NCBI RefSeq assembly: GCF_902859745.1
Contig: NZ_CADIJW010000006.1
Span: 62,001-126,000, forward strand
Source of the DNA: Achromobacter dolens
GTDB lineage: Bacteria; Pseudomonadota; Gammaproteobacteria; Burkholderiales; Burkholderiaceae_B
Direction of reading: 5' to 3'
Length of the DNA stretch: 64,000 nt
Part shown: positions 34,739 to 43,890 of the stretch, piece after piece
Numbering within the stretch: the stretch's first letter is position 1
Layout: each line of letters begins with the position of its first letter
Notes under the pieces: model-generated
What the model saw: the letters and a program-made list of their open reading frames with translations, nothing else
Told to the model about the DNA's origin: nothing
Databases searched by the model: none
Program-made: the position numbers and the translations under genes

Positions 34739-34857
34739 GTCGGTTGTCCTTGGGCGTGGGCCGTTGGCGCTGGGCGGGGAGCCCCGCCGTCCACGCCCAC
34801 TTCGTCGAGGCATTCGAGCGCGTTGGCGGTGGCGGCATCGCGCTGCGATTGGGCCAT
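34735..34857 (-). CDS. Possible 40-codon leader peptide coupled to the Nudix gene
   Basis: ATG at 34857 opens a 40-residue frame (start 'MAQSQRDAATANALECLDEV') whose TGA overlaps the Nudix ATG in an ATGA arrangement. CGGAAC stands before its start. The overlap suggests coupling, but there is no homologue I recognise, and the composition (Ala, Pro, Gly at the end) is not strongly protein-like. Confidence 0.3.
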   Translation of the reverse strand: MAQSQRDAATANALECLDEVGVDGGAPRPAPTAHAQGQPT

Positions 34858-35025
34858 GAACGTTCCGGCCCGGCTTGATGAATTATGCCTTCCTGCCCGG
34901 CTGAACAGGCGTTAGCGCAAATCCCGGTAGTGGCGGCGCGGCCCTTGATGCACACTGTCCCTGCCGCGCCGATTCGAGCGCGATGAATAAAGACAGGGCC
35001 CGCGCGGGCCCGTTGGGGAAGCCGC

Positions 35026-35901
35026 ATGGACACGCCGGACCGGCAATTGCGCTATTTCGTGCGCATTGCCGAATTGAAATCGCTTTCGCGCGCCGCCGAG
35101 GACCTGGACCAGACCCAGTCCGGCCTGAGCCGCCAGTTGGCGGCGCTGGAGGCCCACGTGGGCAAGCCGCTGTTCGTGCGCACCGGGCGCGGGGTCGAAC
35201 TGACCGAAGCGGGCGCGCGCCTGCTGGAGGGCGTCCAGCCGGCCTACCGCGCCATCGACCAGGCGTTGGAGGCGGTGCGCCAGCGCGAGGGCGTGACGCA
35301 GGGATCGGTGCGGCTGGCCACCGTCCACACGCTCAGCTACTACTTCATGGCCGACGTGGTGGCGCAGTTCGTCAGCAGCCGCGAGCACGTCAACCTGTCG
35401 GTCATGGGCCGCAGTTCGCCCGAGGTGGTGACGCTGGTGGAAAGCGGCAAGGCCGATATCGGCTTCGTCTACGACGCCGCCGTGGCGTCGGACGCGCTGG
35501 CCTCGACGCCGCTGTTCGACGACGATATGTGCCTGATCGTGCGCGACGGCGTCGCGGCCGAGGACGGCGTCGACCTGGGCGCGATGGCGCTGCGGCTGGT
35601 GGGCTTTCCCTCGCACTACGCGCTGCGCAAGATGATCCACAGCGCCGGCCTGCAGCCGGAATTCGTGGCCGAGGCCGAGACCATCGACGCCATGCTCAAG
35701 CTGGTGTCCTCGGGGGTGGGCGCCTGTATCCTGCCCTCGCGCATCCCGCAAAAGCTGCTGACCGATTACGGACTGCGCCAGGTCGCCATTGGCAGCCCGG
35801 TGCTGCGCCGGCGCGTGGTCGCAGTCACGCTGGCGCAACGCGAGCCGCTGCCGCTGGTGCGCGAGCTGCTGGACTGCGCCCGCCGCATCGCGCGGGACTG
35901 A
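35026..35901 (+). CDS. LysR-family transcriptional regulator
   Basis: This 291-residue regulator has the helix-turn-helix 'LKSLSRAAEDLDQTQSGLSRQLAALEAHVGKPLF' at about 17-50 and an effector-binding domain after residue 90. It is read in the same direction as the aldolase, transporter and isomerase genes that follow and is the likely controller of them. A 9-bp stem hairpin lies 41 bases after its stop. Confidence 0.87.
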   Translation: MDTPDRQLRYFVRIAELKSLSRAAEDLDQTQSGLSRQLAALEAHVGKPLFVRTGRGVELTEAGARLLEGVQPAYRAIDQALEAVRQREGVTQGSVRLATVHTLSYYFMADVVAQFVSSREHVNLSVMGRSSPEVVTLVESGKADIGFVYDAAVASDALASTPLFDDDMCLIVRDGVAAEDGVDLGAMALRLVGFPSHYALRKMIHSAGLQPEFVAEAETIDAMLKLVSSGVGACILPSRIPQKLLTDYGLRQVAIGSPVLRRRVVAVTLAQREPLPLVRELLDCARRIARD

Positions 35902-35941
35902 GTCCGTCCGGTTGCGTCCGCGGGATCCTCGTTTACCCTCG

Positions 35942-35969
35942 GGCCGCGCCGTCGTCCCCTGGCGCGGCC
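35942..35969 (+). terminator. Hairpin after the LysR gene
   Basis: GGCCGCGCC (35942-35950) and GGCGCGGCC (35961-35969) form a perfect 9-bp stem around a 10-base loop, 41 bases after the LysR stop. No uridine run follows, so its strength as a terminator is doubtful. Confidence 0.4.
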
Positions 35970-36087
35970 GCGTCGAATAGCTGCTATGAGCCCGGCTGCA
36001 TGGCTCGAGGCAGGGGCGCTTTCCATACTGTGCGGCAAGGCGCGGTATCCGTCCGCGCCATCCCGAACCGCATCAGGAGGCAGCCGC

Positions 36088-36867
36088 ATGGACAACACCC
36101 TGCGCGAAAAAGCGTACTTCGACACCCGCGCCACCCAGGAGATGGCGCAGCACCTGCGCGCCGTGCCGCGCAGCATCCAGGAGACCATGGCCTACGCCTG
36201 TCGCATCCTGGCGATGACCGAGCAGGAGGCCGGCCTGGCCGGCCAGATCAGCGTGCGTTCCGAGCGCCCCGGCGCCTACTGGACGCTGCGCTTCGGCCTG
36301 GGCTTCGACGAGGCCACGCCGGCCGACTTCATCGAGGTCGACCGCGACCTGCACACACTCACGGGCGAGGGCATGGCCAATCCGGCGACGCGTTTCCACC
36401 TGTGGGTCTACGAGGCGCGGCCCGACGTGCAGTCCATCATCCACACCCATTCGCCCTGGGCCTCGGCGCTGGCGGCAGCGCGCCAGCCGCTGGTGATCGC
36501 GCAGATGGACATGACGCCGCTGCACGACGACTGCGCCTTCCTGGGCGAATGGCCCGGGGTGCCGATCGCCGACCAGGAGGGCGTCATCATCTCGGGCGCG
36601 CTGGGCGCCAAGCGCGCCATCATCCTGGCGCACCACGGCTACCTGACGGCGGGCGCCTCGTGCGAGGAGGCGACCTACCTGTCGGTCTACCTGGAGCGCG
36701 CGGCCCGCATGCAGATCCGCGCGCAGGCCTTCGGGCCGCTGACGCCGGTGGACGACGCGCTGGCGCGCGAGGCGCACGACTACCTGCTCAAGCCGTCGAT
36801 CGTGCGCGCCACCTTCGACTACTGGTGCCGCCAGACCCACGGCATCGCGCCGCTGCCGGCCCGCTGA
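36088..36867 (+). CDS. Class II aldolase/adducin family protein
   Basis: This 259-residue enzyme has the family's zinc ligands H119 and H121 in 'IIHTHSPW' and a third His at H183/H184 in 'LAHHGYLT'. Class II aldolases of this size cleave or decarboxylate short sugar or keto-acids. The start is fixed by AGGAGG at 36075-36080. It is followed 43 bases later by an MHS-type transporter and then a DsbA-fold isomerase, all in one direction behind a LysR gene: a small catabolic operon. Confidence 0.86.
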   Translation: MDNTLREKAYFDTRATQEMAQHLRAVPRSIQETMAYACRILAMTEQEAGLAGQISVRSERPGAYWTLRFGLGFDEATPADFIEVDRDLHTLTGEGMANPATRFHLWVYEARPDVQSIIHTHSPWASALAAARQPLVIAQMDMTPLHDDCAFLGEWPGVPIADQEGVIISGALGAKRAIILAHHGYLTAGASCEEATYLSVYLERAARMQIRAQAFGPLTPVDDALAREAHDYLLKPSIVRATFDYWCRQTHGIAPLPAR

Positions 36868-36910
36868 TACCCAGCCGTACCCATAACGATACTTTCAAGG
36901 GGAAGTCACG

Positions 36911-38239
36911 ATGATGACGACCAAGACGCCGCGCGCGCGTTCGCGCCGGGACTACGTAACGGCCGGCCTGGCCAGCATGATGGGCACCACCATCGAGTGG
37001 TACGACTTTTTTCTCTACGGCACGGCCGCCGCGCTGATCTTCAACAAGATCTTCTTTCCGTCGTTCGATCCGTTGACCGGCACGCTGGCGGCGTTCGCCA
37101 CCTATTCGGTGGGCTTTTTCGCGCGGCCGCTGGGCGGAGTGATCTTTGGCCACTACGGCGACAAGATCGGCCGCAAATCGATGCTGCTGATCACGCTGCT
37201 GCTGATGGGCGTGCCCACCATCCTGATCGGCCTGATTCCCTCCTATGACCAGATCGGCTACTGGGCCGCGGTGCTGCTGGTGCTGATGCGCTTCCTGCAA
37301 GGCATTGCGGTGGGCGGCGAGTGGGGCGGGGCGGTACTGATGGCCGTCGAGCACGCGCCCGAGGGCAAGAAGGGCTTTTTCGGCAGCCTGCCCCAAGCCG
37401 GCGTGGCGCCGGGCCTGATCCTGTCGTCGCTGGCGATGGGCGCGGTGGCCGGGTTGCCGGAGCAGGACATGCTGTCCTGGGGCTGGCGCCTGCCATTCCT
37501 GGCCAGCGTGGTGCTGCTGGCGGTGGGCTGGTTCATTCGCGTCAAGGTGGCCGAGTCGCCCGACTTCGAGCGGATGCGCGAGCAGGGCGCCAAGGTCGAG
37601 GTGCCGGTGGCCGAGGTCCTCAAGCATCACCGGCGCGCGCTGTGGACGGTGGTGGGCGCGCGGCTGGCCGAAGTCACGTGGTTCTATACCGTGGTCACGT
37701 TTTCGCTGGCCTACGCCACCGGCACGCTGGGCATCCCCCGTTCGGTGATGCTGGACGCCACCATCTGGGGCGCGGCGCTGGCGCTGTTCACCATGCCGCT
37801 GTTCGGCATGCTGGGCGACCGCGTCGGCCACAAGTGGGTGTTCATGGCCGGCTCGGTCGGCATCCTGGCGTGCGCGCCGCTGTTCTTCCAGTTGCTGGCC
37901 ACGGGCCAGACCGGCTGGATCATCGTCGCGGTATGCCTGGCGGTGGGATTGGTCTACGCTTGCCTGTACGGCCCGGAGGGCACGCTGTTCTCCAGCCAGT
38001 TCCCGGCCGAGGTGCGCTACACCGGCATTTCGCTGGCGGTGCAGGTGTCGGGGGCAATCGGCGGCGGCCTGGCGCCGATCGTCGCGACCTGGCTGCTGGC
38101 GCGCGCCGGCGGCGATCCGAAATACGTGGTGTGGTACCTGAGCGCGCTGGGCGTGATCGCGGTGTTCAGCGCCTGGCGCATGCGCGGCGACGCGCCGGCG
38201 CGGGCCACGCTGGCCGTGCCTGCCGGCGCGCGGACCTGA
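36911..38239 (+). CDS. MFS transporter, MHS (metabolite:proton symporter) family
   Basis: This 442-residue inner-membrane carrier has 12 predicted spans. Typical segments are 'MGTTIEWYDFFLYG' near residue 23, 'FARPLGGVIFGHYGDKIGRK' (loop 2-3 signature) and 'RFLQGIAVGGEWGGAVL'. The MHS family takes up small carboxylic acids such as shikimate, alpha-ketoglutarate or phthalates. AAGGGGAAG stands before ATG 36911. It probably imports the substrate of the neighbouring aldolase. Confidence 0.88.
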   Translation: MMTTKTPRARSRRDYVTAGLASMMGTTIEWYDFFLYGTAAALIFNKIFFPSFDPLTGTLAAFATYSVGFFARPLGGVIFGHYGDKIGRKSMLLITLLLMGVPTILIGLIPSYDQIGYWAAVLLVLMRFLQGIAVGGEWGGAVLMAVEHAPEGKKGFFGSLPQAGVAPGLILSSLAMGAVAGLPEQDMLSWGWRLPFLASVVLLAVGWFIRVKVAESPDFERMREQGAKVEVPVAEVLKHHRRALWTVVGARLAEVTWFYTVVTFSLAYATGTLGIPRSVMLDATIWGAALALFTMPLFGMLGDRVGHKWVFMAGSVGILACAPLFFQLLATGQTGWIIVAVCLAVGLVYACLYGPEGTLFSSQFPAEVRYTGISLAVQVSGAIGGGLAPIVATWLLARAGGDPKYVVWYLSALGVIAVFSAWRMRGDAPARATLAVPAGART

Positions 38240-38246
38240 GGACGAC

Positions 38247-38846
38247 ATGAAGACCATCGACTATTACTTCTGGATGAATTCCGACTGGGCCTACCTGGGC
38301 GCCGACCGGCTGGAGGCCCTGGCGGCGCGCCACCAGGCGCGCATCCGCTACCTGCCGGTGGACCTGCCCGATGTCTACGCACGCACCGGCGGCGTGCTGC
38401 TGGGCCAGCGCGCGCCCGAGCGCCAGGCCTACCGGGTGGTCGAGCTGGCGCGCTGGTGCCGCAAGCTGGGCATCCACGTCAATCCGACGCCGGCCTACAT
38501 GTGCCCGGACGCCGGATTGGCCTCGCGCATCGTGATCGCGGCCGATGCGCGAGGCCTGCCGGTGGCGGGCTTGTACAAGGCCATCCTGGCGGCCGAATGG
38601 TGCGAGGACCGGGATATCTCGTCGCCGGACACGCTGCGCGCCATCCTGCGGGAGCAGGGGCTGGACGCCGAGGCGCTGATGGCCGCCGCCGAACAACCGG
38701 CGGCGCGTCAGGCCTACCGCGACAATACCGACGCGGCGGTGGCGGCCGGCGTGTTCGGTTCGCCGTCGTACCTCTATCGCGGCGAGCTGTTCTGGGGCCA
38801 GGACCGGCTGGAGATGCTGGAAGAGGCGGTCGCCCGGGCGGCCTGA
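38247..38846 (+). CDS. DsbA-fold 2-hydroxychromene-2-carboxylate isomerase-like protein
   Basis: This 199-residue protein has a thioredoxin/GST-kappa fold. It shows 'YYFWMNSDWAYLGADRL' at the N-terminus, where the family has an active-site Ser in place of the DsbA cysteines, and 'AAVAAGVFGSPSYLYRGELFWGQDRLEML' at the C-terminus. Members act with glutathione in aromatic or halogenated-compound breakdown. It follows the MHS transporter by 7 bases, so it is co-transcribed. Confidence 0.84.
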   Translation: MKTIDYYFWMNSDWAYLGADRLEALAARHQARIRYLPVDLPDVYARTGGVLLGQRAPERQAYRVVELARWCRKLGIHVNPTPAYMCPDAGLASRIVIAADARGLPVAGLYKAILAAEWCEDRDISSPDTLRAILREQGLDAEALMAAAEQPAARQAYRDNTDAAVAAGVFGSPSYLYRGELFWGQDRLEMLEEAVARAA

Positions 38847-38869
38847 GCCGCCCCGGGGCGACCGATCGT

Positions 38870-40165
38870 TCACTTCGCCGCCGCCTTCACCAGCGGGCAG
38901 GTCGACTTGGACAGCGGCATGAAGGCCTCGTCGCCCGGCAGCGTCGCCACCAGCTTGTAGTAGTCCCAGGGCCGCCTGGATTCGGCCGGGGTCTTGACCT
39001 CGAACAGGTACATGTCGTGCACCATGCGGCCGTCCTCGCGGATGCGGCCGTTGGCGGCGAAGAAGTCATTGATCGGCATGGCCTTCATCTGCTTCATCAC
39101 CGCGTCCGGGGCATCGGTGCCGGCCGCCTGCACCGCCTTCAGGTAGTGCATCACCGAGGAATAGGTGCCGGCCTGGCTCATGTTGGGCATTTTCTTGAGT
39201 TTGTCGTAGTAGCGCTGCGACCAGGCGCGGGTCTGGTCATTCATGTCCCAGTAGAAGGCCTCGGTCAGCATCAGGCCGGCGGCCGCGTCCAGGCCGATGG
39301 CGTGGATGTCGTTGATGTACAGCAGCAGGCCGGCCATCTTCTGGCCGCTTTGCGTCAGGCCGAATTCGCGCGCCGCCTTGATGGCGTTGACCGTGTCGCC
39401 GCCGGCATTGGCCAGGCCGACCACCTGGGCGCGGCTGGCCTGCGCCTGCAGCAGGTACGAGGCGAAGTCGCTGGTGCCGATGGGGTGGCGCGCGGCGCCC
39501 AGCACCGTGCCGCCGCGGGCCTTGACGACCTCTGTGGCCGAGGCCTGCAGGGTGTGGCCGAATGCATAGTCGGCGGTCAGGAAGTACCAGCTCTTGCCGC
39601 CGCGGTCGACGGTGGCGCGGGCGGTGGTGTTGGCCAGCGACCAGGTGTCGTAGGTGTAGTGCACCGAATAGGGCGAACACAGGTCGTTGGTGATGCGTTC
39701 GGTGCCGGGGCCGCTGAAGACCACGATCTTCTTCTTCTCGCGCGCCACTTCCAGCACCGCCAGCGCCGGAGCCGAGCCGGCCACGTCCATGATGGCGTCG
39801 ACCCTTTGCGTGTCGTACCACTCGCGGGCGCGGGCGGCGGCGATATCGGCCTTGTTCTGGTGGTCCGCCACCAGCAGGTCGATCTTCTTGCCCAGCACGG
39901 TGCCGCCGAAGTCGTCGATGGCCATCTGCGCGGCGGTGGCGCTGCCCTTGCCGGTCACGTCGGCGTAGATGCCGCTCATGTCCAGGATCAGGCCGAGACG
40001 AACCGTGTCGTCGGAGATGGCGGCGGGCGCGGCCTGCGCCAGGGCCGCGCTGCTGAACAGCAGGCTGGCGCCGCAGGCGGCGGCCGCGGTCGCCAGGGGT
40101 TTGACCAGCGGGATGCGGGTTGTCGGGTTGCTGCGTTGCTGCGAAATCCGGGGCATGGGGGTCAT
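38870..40165 (-). CDS. ABC branched-chain amino-acid-type substrate-binding protein
   Basis: This 431-residue periplasmic protein has a Sec signal (about residues 18-43, ending 'SSAALAQA') followed by the Leu/Ile/Val-binding fold. Its marks are 'VRLGLILDMSGIYADVTGKGSATAAQMAIDDFGG'-type opening, 'ADHQNKADIAAARAREWYD' and 'YFLTADYAFGHTLQAS'. The LivK family also carries amides, aromatic acids and short-chain acids. No permease or ATPase genes are nearby, so it must use a transporter encoded elsewhere. ATG 40165 has GGAG seven bases upstream. It follows the cyclase/ligase/GntR operon by 165 bases on the same strand. Confidence 0.85.
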   Translation of the reverse strand: MTPMPRISQQRSNPTTRIPLVKPLATAAAACGASLLFSSAALAQAAPAAISDDTVRLGLILDMSGIYADVTGKGSATAAQMAIDDFGGTVLGKKIDLLVADHQNKADIAAARAREWYDTQRVDAIMDVAGSAPALAVLEVAREKKKIVVFSGPGTERITNDLCSPYSVHYTYDTWSLANTTARATVDRGGKSWYFLTADYAFGHTLQASATEVVKARGGTVLGAARHPIGTSDFASYLLQAQASRAQVVGLANAGGDTVNAIKAAREFGLTQSGQKMAGLLLYINDIHAIGLDAAAGLMLTEAFYWDMNDQTRAWSQRYYDKLKKMPNMSQAGTYSSVMHYLKAVQAAGTDAPDAVMKQMKAMPINDFFAANGRIREDGRMVHDMYLFEVKTPAESRRPWDYYKLVATLPGDEAFMPLSKSTCPLVKAAAK

Positions 40166-40330
40166 GGTTGTCTCCATTTATGGTTATGCCGGATGCTTGC
40201 GGGTACTGCGGCGCTTGGCTGGAGGGCGGCGCTTTTTATGGTGGGATGATCGGATGGCGGGCGGGCAAAGCCGGGGTGCCCCCGCGGCCGCCTGGCGTGT
40301 CTGGCCTGGTTCCTCTCGATGCGATGCGGC

Positions 40331-41074
40331 CTAGCGCTGGCTCAACAGGTCGAACTCCATGCGCACCTTGCGGAAGGGAAACTCCAATCGCGCGAAATAC
40401 ACCACGCGGCCGTCGATGCAGGCGTAGCGGCGCAGCTCGGCCACGGGCGAGGACACCGGGATGCGCAGCGATTCGGCCGATTCCTGGCCGGCCTCGGTCA
40501 CGTTGAGCACCTGGCGCGCCTCGCTGATGCGGGCGCCGTAGAACTGGTCCAGCACCGGCGCCACGGTGCTTTTCTGGATGCGGGCGCGGTGCTTGCGGAA
40601 CAGGCTGCTTTCCAAAAATACCTCGCTGTAGCAGAACGGCCCGGCCTCGGTGGTGTGCACGCGCCGCAGGTACTGGAAACGGCCGCCGCGGTCCGCCGCG
40701 CACGGCATGCCCAGGGTGTCGGGCAGCGGCGAGTCGGCGCTCGACTCCACCAGCGATACCGTGCCGAGCTGGTTGCTCAGTTCGACGGTTTCGGCCCAGG
40801 TCTTGGGAATCAGCAGCGTCGGCGTCTCGGGCAGGTCGGCGTTGACGAAGGTGCCGGAGCCGCGCGAGCGCCGGATCAGGCCGTCCTGTTCCAGTTGGCC
40901 GAGGGCCTGGCGGATGGTGGCGCGCGAGATGCCGTAGGTTTCCATCAGCGCTTCCAGCGGCGGGATCTGCTGGCCCGGCCGCCAGGTGCGGTTCTGGATA
41001 TGGCTGCGAAACAGCGCCGCGGCCTGCAGGTAGAGCGGTTGGGGGCTGTGCGAGAAAAGCGGGCGCGCGGGCAT
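40331..41074 (-). CDS. GntR-family regulator, HutC/UTRA type
   Basis: This 247-residue repressor-type protein has a winged helix at about 10-76 ('IPPLEALMETYGISRATIRQALGQLEQDGLIRRSRGSGTFV') and a UTRA ligand domain after residue 95. It sits 11 bases behind the acyl-CoA ligase gene, so it is the third gene of the cyclase operon. It is the natural candidate to bind the palindrome at 43769-43792 and autoregulate the divergent cluster. Confidence 0.85.
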   Translation of the reverse strand: MPARPLFSHSPQPLYLQAAALFRSHIQNRTWRPGQQIPPLEALMETYGISRATIRQALGQLEQDGLIRRSRGSGTFVNADLPETPTLLIPKTWAETVELSNQLGTVSLVESSADSPLPDTLGMPCAADRGGRFQYLRRVHTTEAGPFCYSEVFLESSLFRKHRARIQKSTVAPVLDQFYGARISEARQVLNVTEAGQESAESLRIPVSSPVAELRRYACIDGRVVYFARLEFPFRKVRMEFDLLSQR

Positions 41075-41085
41075 GGTCGGATCGG

Positions 41086-42693
41086 TCAGGAGGTGGCGGG
41101 GGCGGCGAGCAGGGCGTCGGCCATCTCGCGCAGCCGGTGTTTCTGGATTTTGACCGAATTGGCGCTTTCCACCGAGGGGAACGCGTCCAGCACCGTGAAA
41201 CCGGCGGGCACCTTGAAGCCGGCCATGGCCTGTTTGCAGGCCGCCGTCCAACCGGGCGCATCGGCGCTGGCGCCGTCCCGCAGCAGCACGAAGGCGTAGG
41301 GCACGGTCTTGCCGTCGCGGGTCGCGCCGACCACCTGGCAGGCGCGCACGCCGGGCAGCGACTCCACCATCTGCTCGATCTCGACCGGGTTCACCAGGAA
41401 GCCGGACAGGCGTAGCGAGTCGCCCATGCGGGTCTGGAACACGAACTGGCGCGGGTTCAGGGTGTAGCCGAGGTCGCCGGTCCGGAAATAGCCGTCGTCG
41501 GTGCAGGCGCGGGCGGTGGCTTCGGGGTTGTCGAGGTAGCCGCGCATCAGGCTGGGCGACAGGATTTCCAGCTCGCCCGATTCGCCGTGCGGCAGCACCT
41601 GGCCGCTGGCCGGGTCGCGCGCCCGCACGCGGGCCTCGGAATAGATCAGCGTGCCGCCGGGCTGGTGGCGCGCGGCCACGTCGCCCTCGGCCGGGTCGCG
41701 CGGCTGGCCGGCCACCAGGGCGATCAGTTCGCTTGACCCATACAGCCCGGTCAGCGGCACGCCGGCCTCGCGCGCCAGATCCAGCATGTGGTCCAGCGCC
41801 GGTGTGAAGCTGGCGAAGCCGAACAGCCGCGCCGAGGCGAATGCGCCTGGCGCGGCCGCGCGCATCATGGCGACCAGCGCTTCGTTGTTGGCGTAGGTGT
41901 GGGTGACCCGGTGGCGCCGGATCGCGGCGGCCGACTCGGCCGCGTCGAACACCGGCGCGCACACCACCGGCACGCCCCGCGCCAGCCCGCCCACCAGCGT
42001 GGCGAAGCCGAACGCGCCGCAGAATGGCGCGCTGGCCAGCACGCGGCTGTGCTCGTTGTAGCCGAACGCCTGCGCCACGGTGGCGCCATGGCGCAGCAGG
42101 GTGTGCTGGTCGTGCAGCACGAACTTCGGTTGCGAGGTGGTGCCGGACGTGGTGAAGCACAGCACGCCCGCGTCGGGCTGGGGCGGCGGGGGCGTGTCGG
42201 CGCAGGCGCGCAGTTCGGCATAGCGGTGCACCGGCTTGCCGCGCAGCGCTGCGGCGATGGGCTCGTCCGTCTCGGACACGGCGACGATGCCTTGCAGCCG
42301 CGCCAGCGACTCGGGCGCGACGCCGTCCAGGATGCCCTGGAAGTCGATGCCCTTGAAACCGGGCCAGAACACCAGCCAGTCGGCGCCGCCGCGGCCCAGG
42401 ATGTCGGCCAGTTCCCGCGCGCGAAAGCGGGTGTTGACCGCCAGCACCAGCGCGCCCAGGTGGGCGCAGGCCAGGAAGGTCTCGACCCACGCGGCGCAGT
42501 TGGGCAGCCATACCGCCACGCGCTGGCCGGGCCGCACGCCGATGCGCGCCAGGCCGGCGGCCAGGGCGCGGCTGCGCGCGCGCAGGTCGGCGTGGCTGAT
42601 GGCCTGGTCGCGGTCGATCAGGGCAGGGCGGTCGGGGTGGTGCGCGGCCAGCGCGTCGAGGTGCCGCGAAAACAGGGCGGGGAGCGACGTCAT
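41086..42693 (-). CDS. AMP-forming acyl-CoA synthetase
   Basis: This 535-residue ligase activates a carboxylic acid as adenylate and then CoA ester. The P-loop-like motif is 'TTSGTTSQPKFVLHD' (about 178-192). 'YFRTGDLGYTL' carries the conserved Asp, and the final Lys region is '...ESANSVKIQKHRLREM'. It lies 4 bases after the cyclase stop and 11 bases before the GntR gene. The acid activated is unknown; a fatty or aromatic acid is usual for this family. Confidence 0.88.
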   Translation of the reverse strand: MTSLPALFSRHLDALAAHHPDRPALIDRDQAISHADLRARSRALAAGLARIGVRPGQRVAVWLPNCAAWVETFLACAHLGALVLAVNTRFRARELADILGRGGADWLVFWPGFKGIDFQGILDGVAPESLARLQGIVAVSETDEPIAAALRGKPVHRYAELRACADTPPPPQPDAGVLCFTTSGTTSQPKFVLHDQHTLLRHGATVAQAFGYNEHSRVLASAPFCGAFGFATLVGGLARGVPVVCAPVFDAAESAAAIRRHRVTHTYANNEALVAMMRAAAPGAFASARLFGFASFTPALDHMLDLAREAGVPLTGLYGSSELIALVAGQPRDPAEGDVAARHQPGGTLIYSEARVRARDPASGQVLPHGESGELEILSPSLMRGYLDNPEATARACTDDGYFRTGDLGYTLNPRQFVFQTRMGDSLRLSGFLVNPVEIEQMVESLPGVRACQVVGATRDGKTVPYAFVLLRDGASADAPGWTAACKQAMAGFKVPAGFTVLDAFPSVESANSVKIQKHRLREMADALLAAPATS

Positions 42694-42697
42694 GGGC

Positions 42698-43732
42698 CTA
42701 CACCGTGGCGATGGGGGTCACGGGCGAGCCCACGGCGCCCGGCAGGCGCAGCGGCGGCGCGGTCAGCAGGAAGCGGGTGCGGCCCTGCGCGTGCAGCCAG
42801 TCGGCCAGCGCCTTCAGGTACCACAGCTCGGCCAGCGGCACGCCCAGCTTGAACAGGCAGTGATGATGCAGCGGCAGGATCGAATGGCCGGGGCCGGCGG
42901 TGCGGGCCGGATAGGCCTCGACCGCGTAGTTGTCGGCGCAGATCGCCGCGATGCCGCTGTCGGTGATCCATTCCAGCAGCGCCGGATCGGCGCCGTCCAG
43001 CACCGCGCCGGTCTGCTCCAGGCGGTGCGGGTCGGGCTGGCCGTCCATCTCCACCAGAGTCTCGGCGAAACCGGTGCGCAGCACCAGCATGTCGCCCGGC
43101 TCGACCACCACGCGCTGCTCGCGCATCGCCGCCTGTAGCTGGGTATGGCCCACCAGGGTGCGGCCGGGGCCGAAGGCGCGCGCCAGGTCGACCAGCACGC
43201 CGCGGCCCTGCATGCCTTTCTCGGCGTAGCGGTTGATGCCGAGCTTGCGCGCGTACGAGCCGCCCGGCGGGCAGCAGGCGTCGGGCGCGGCATCATCGCC
43301 GCCGAACACGTCCACGCCCGCGGCATAACCGTTGTAGTAGACGCGGCGGGCCTGGCCGTCGCCCTGGATGTCGAACTGCGCGCCGACGTGGCACAGGCCG
43401 TCCCACTGGGTCGAGTATTGCAGGCTGAGCGTGACCTGGTCGTCCGACAGCACGTCCACGGCCTCGGGCTGCAGGCGCGCCATGGCGAAGTTCAGGTAGG
43501 GCGTGCCGTCGCGGAAGGTCGGCTTGAGCTGCGGCGGATGGCGGCGCGGGTTGAGCACGTTGCCGCCGGGCAGGTCCAGCGGCAGCGACAGGCAGAAGAC
43601 CTTGCCAGCCCGCACCTCGCGCACCGCTTGCAGCACTTTCTCTTCGGTCAGCAGGTTCAGGCGGCCGATCTCGTCGTCCGGCCCGAAGTCGCCCCAGGTC
43701 GATCCCTCGGGACGGCGCGTCCAGCGTTTCAT
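42698..43732 (-). CDS. Cyclase family protein (kynurenine formamidase-like fold)
   Basis: This 344-residue metal-dependent hydrolase is of the putative cyclase family. The metal region is 'STQWDGLCHVGAQFD' (about 107-121), the variant of the family's HxGTHxD motif found in the longer members. 'PGDMLVLRTGFAE' and 'GIAAICADNYAVEAYP' are other family segments. GGAG lies before ATG 43732. As first gene of the cyclase/ligase/GntR operon, it may open a ring or amide before CoA activation. Substrate unknown. Confidence 0.82.
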   Translation of the reverse strand: MKRWTRRPEGSTWGDFGPDDEIGRLNLLTEEKVLQAVREVRAGKVFCLSLPLDLPGGNVLNPRRHPPQLKPTFRDGTPYLNFAMARLQPEAVDVLSDDQVTLSLQYSTQWDGLCHVGAQFDIQGDGQARRVYYNGYAAGVDVFGGDDAAPDACCPPGGSYARKLGINRYAEKGMQGRGVLVDLARAFGPGRTLVGHTQLQAAMREQRVVVEPGDMLVLRTGFAETLVEMDGQPDPHRLEQTGAVLDGADPALLEWITDSGIAAICADNYAVEAYPARTAGPGHSILPLHHHCLFKLGVPLAELWYLKALADWLHAQGRTRFLLTAPPLRLPGAVGSPVTPIATV

Positions 43733-43768
43733 GGTCTGTCTCCAATGTGTTTTTCGTGTTCTTGTGAA

Positions 43769-43792
43769 TATAGTACGTATTTACGTACTATA
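43769..43792. promoter_or_regulatory. 24-bp palindromic operator between divergent operons
   Basis: Arms TATAGTACGTA (43769-43779) and TACGTACTATA (43782-43792) are perfect complements around a two-base TT centre. The site lies 36 bases upstream of the cyclase start and 98 bases upstream of the Bug start. The GTA...TAC core is like HutC-type GntR sites. It is the only such site I see in the window. Confidence 0.75.
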
Positions 43793-43890
43793 GGAAGTGT
43801 CCGCATCCCGCGGACGCCCATCGACAGCATCCGTCCCCAGGCGGAGCCAGAAGAAATCCGCCCCGAGCGGATTCGCGAGGAGACAGATCC

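Noticed and set aside
30000-34900. Signs of a mobile or resistance island around the APH-like gene
   Set aside because: No transposase, integrase, terminal repeats or base-composition change is visible; neighbours look like resident genes.
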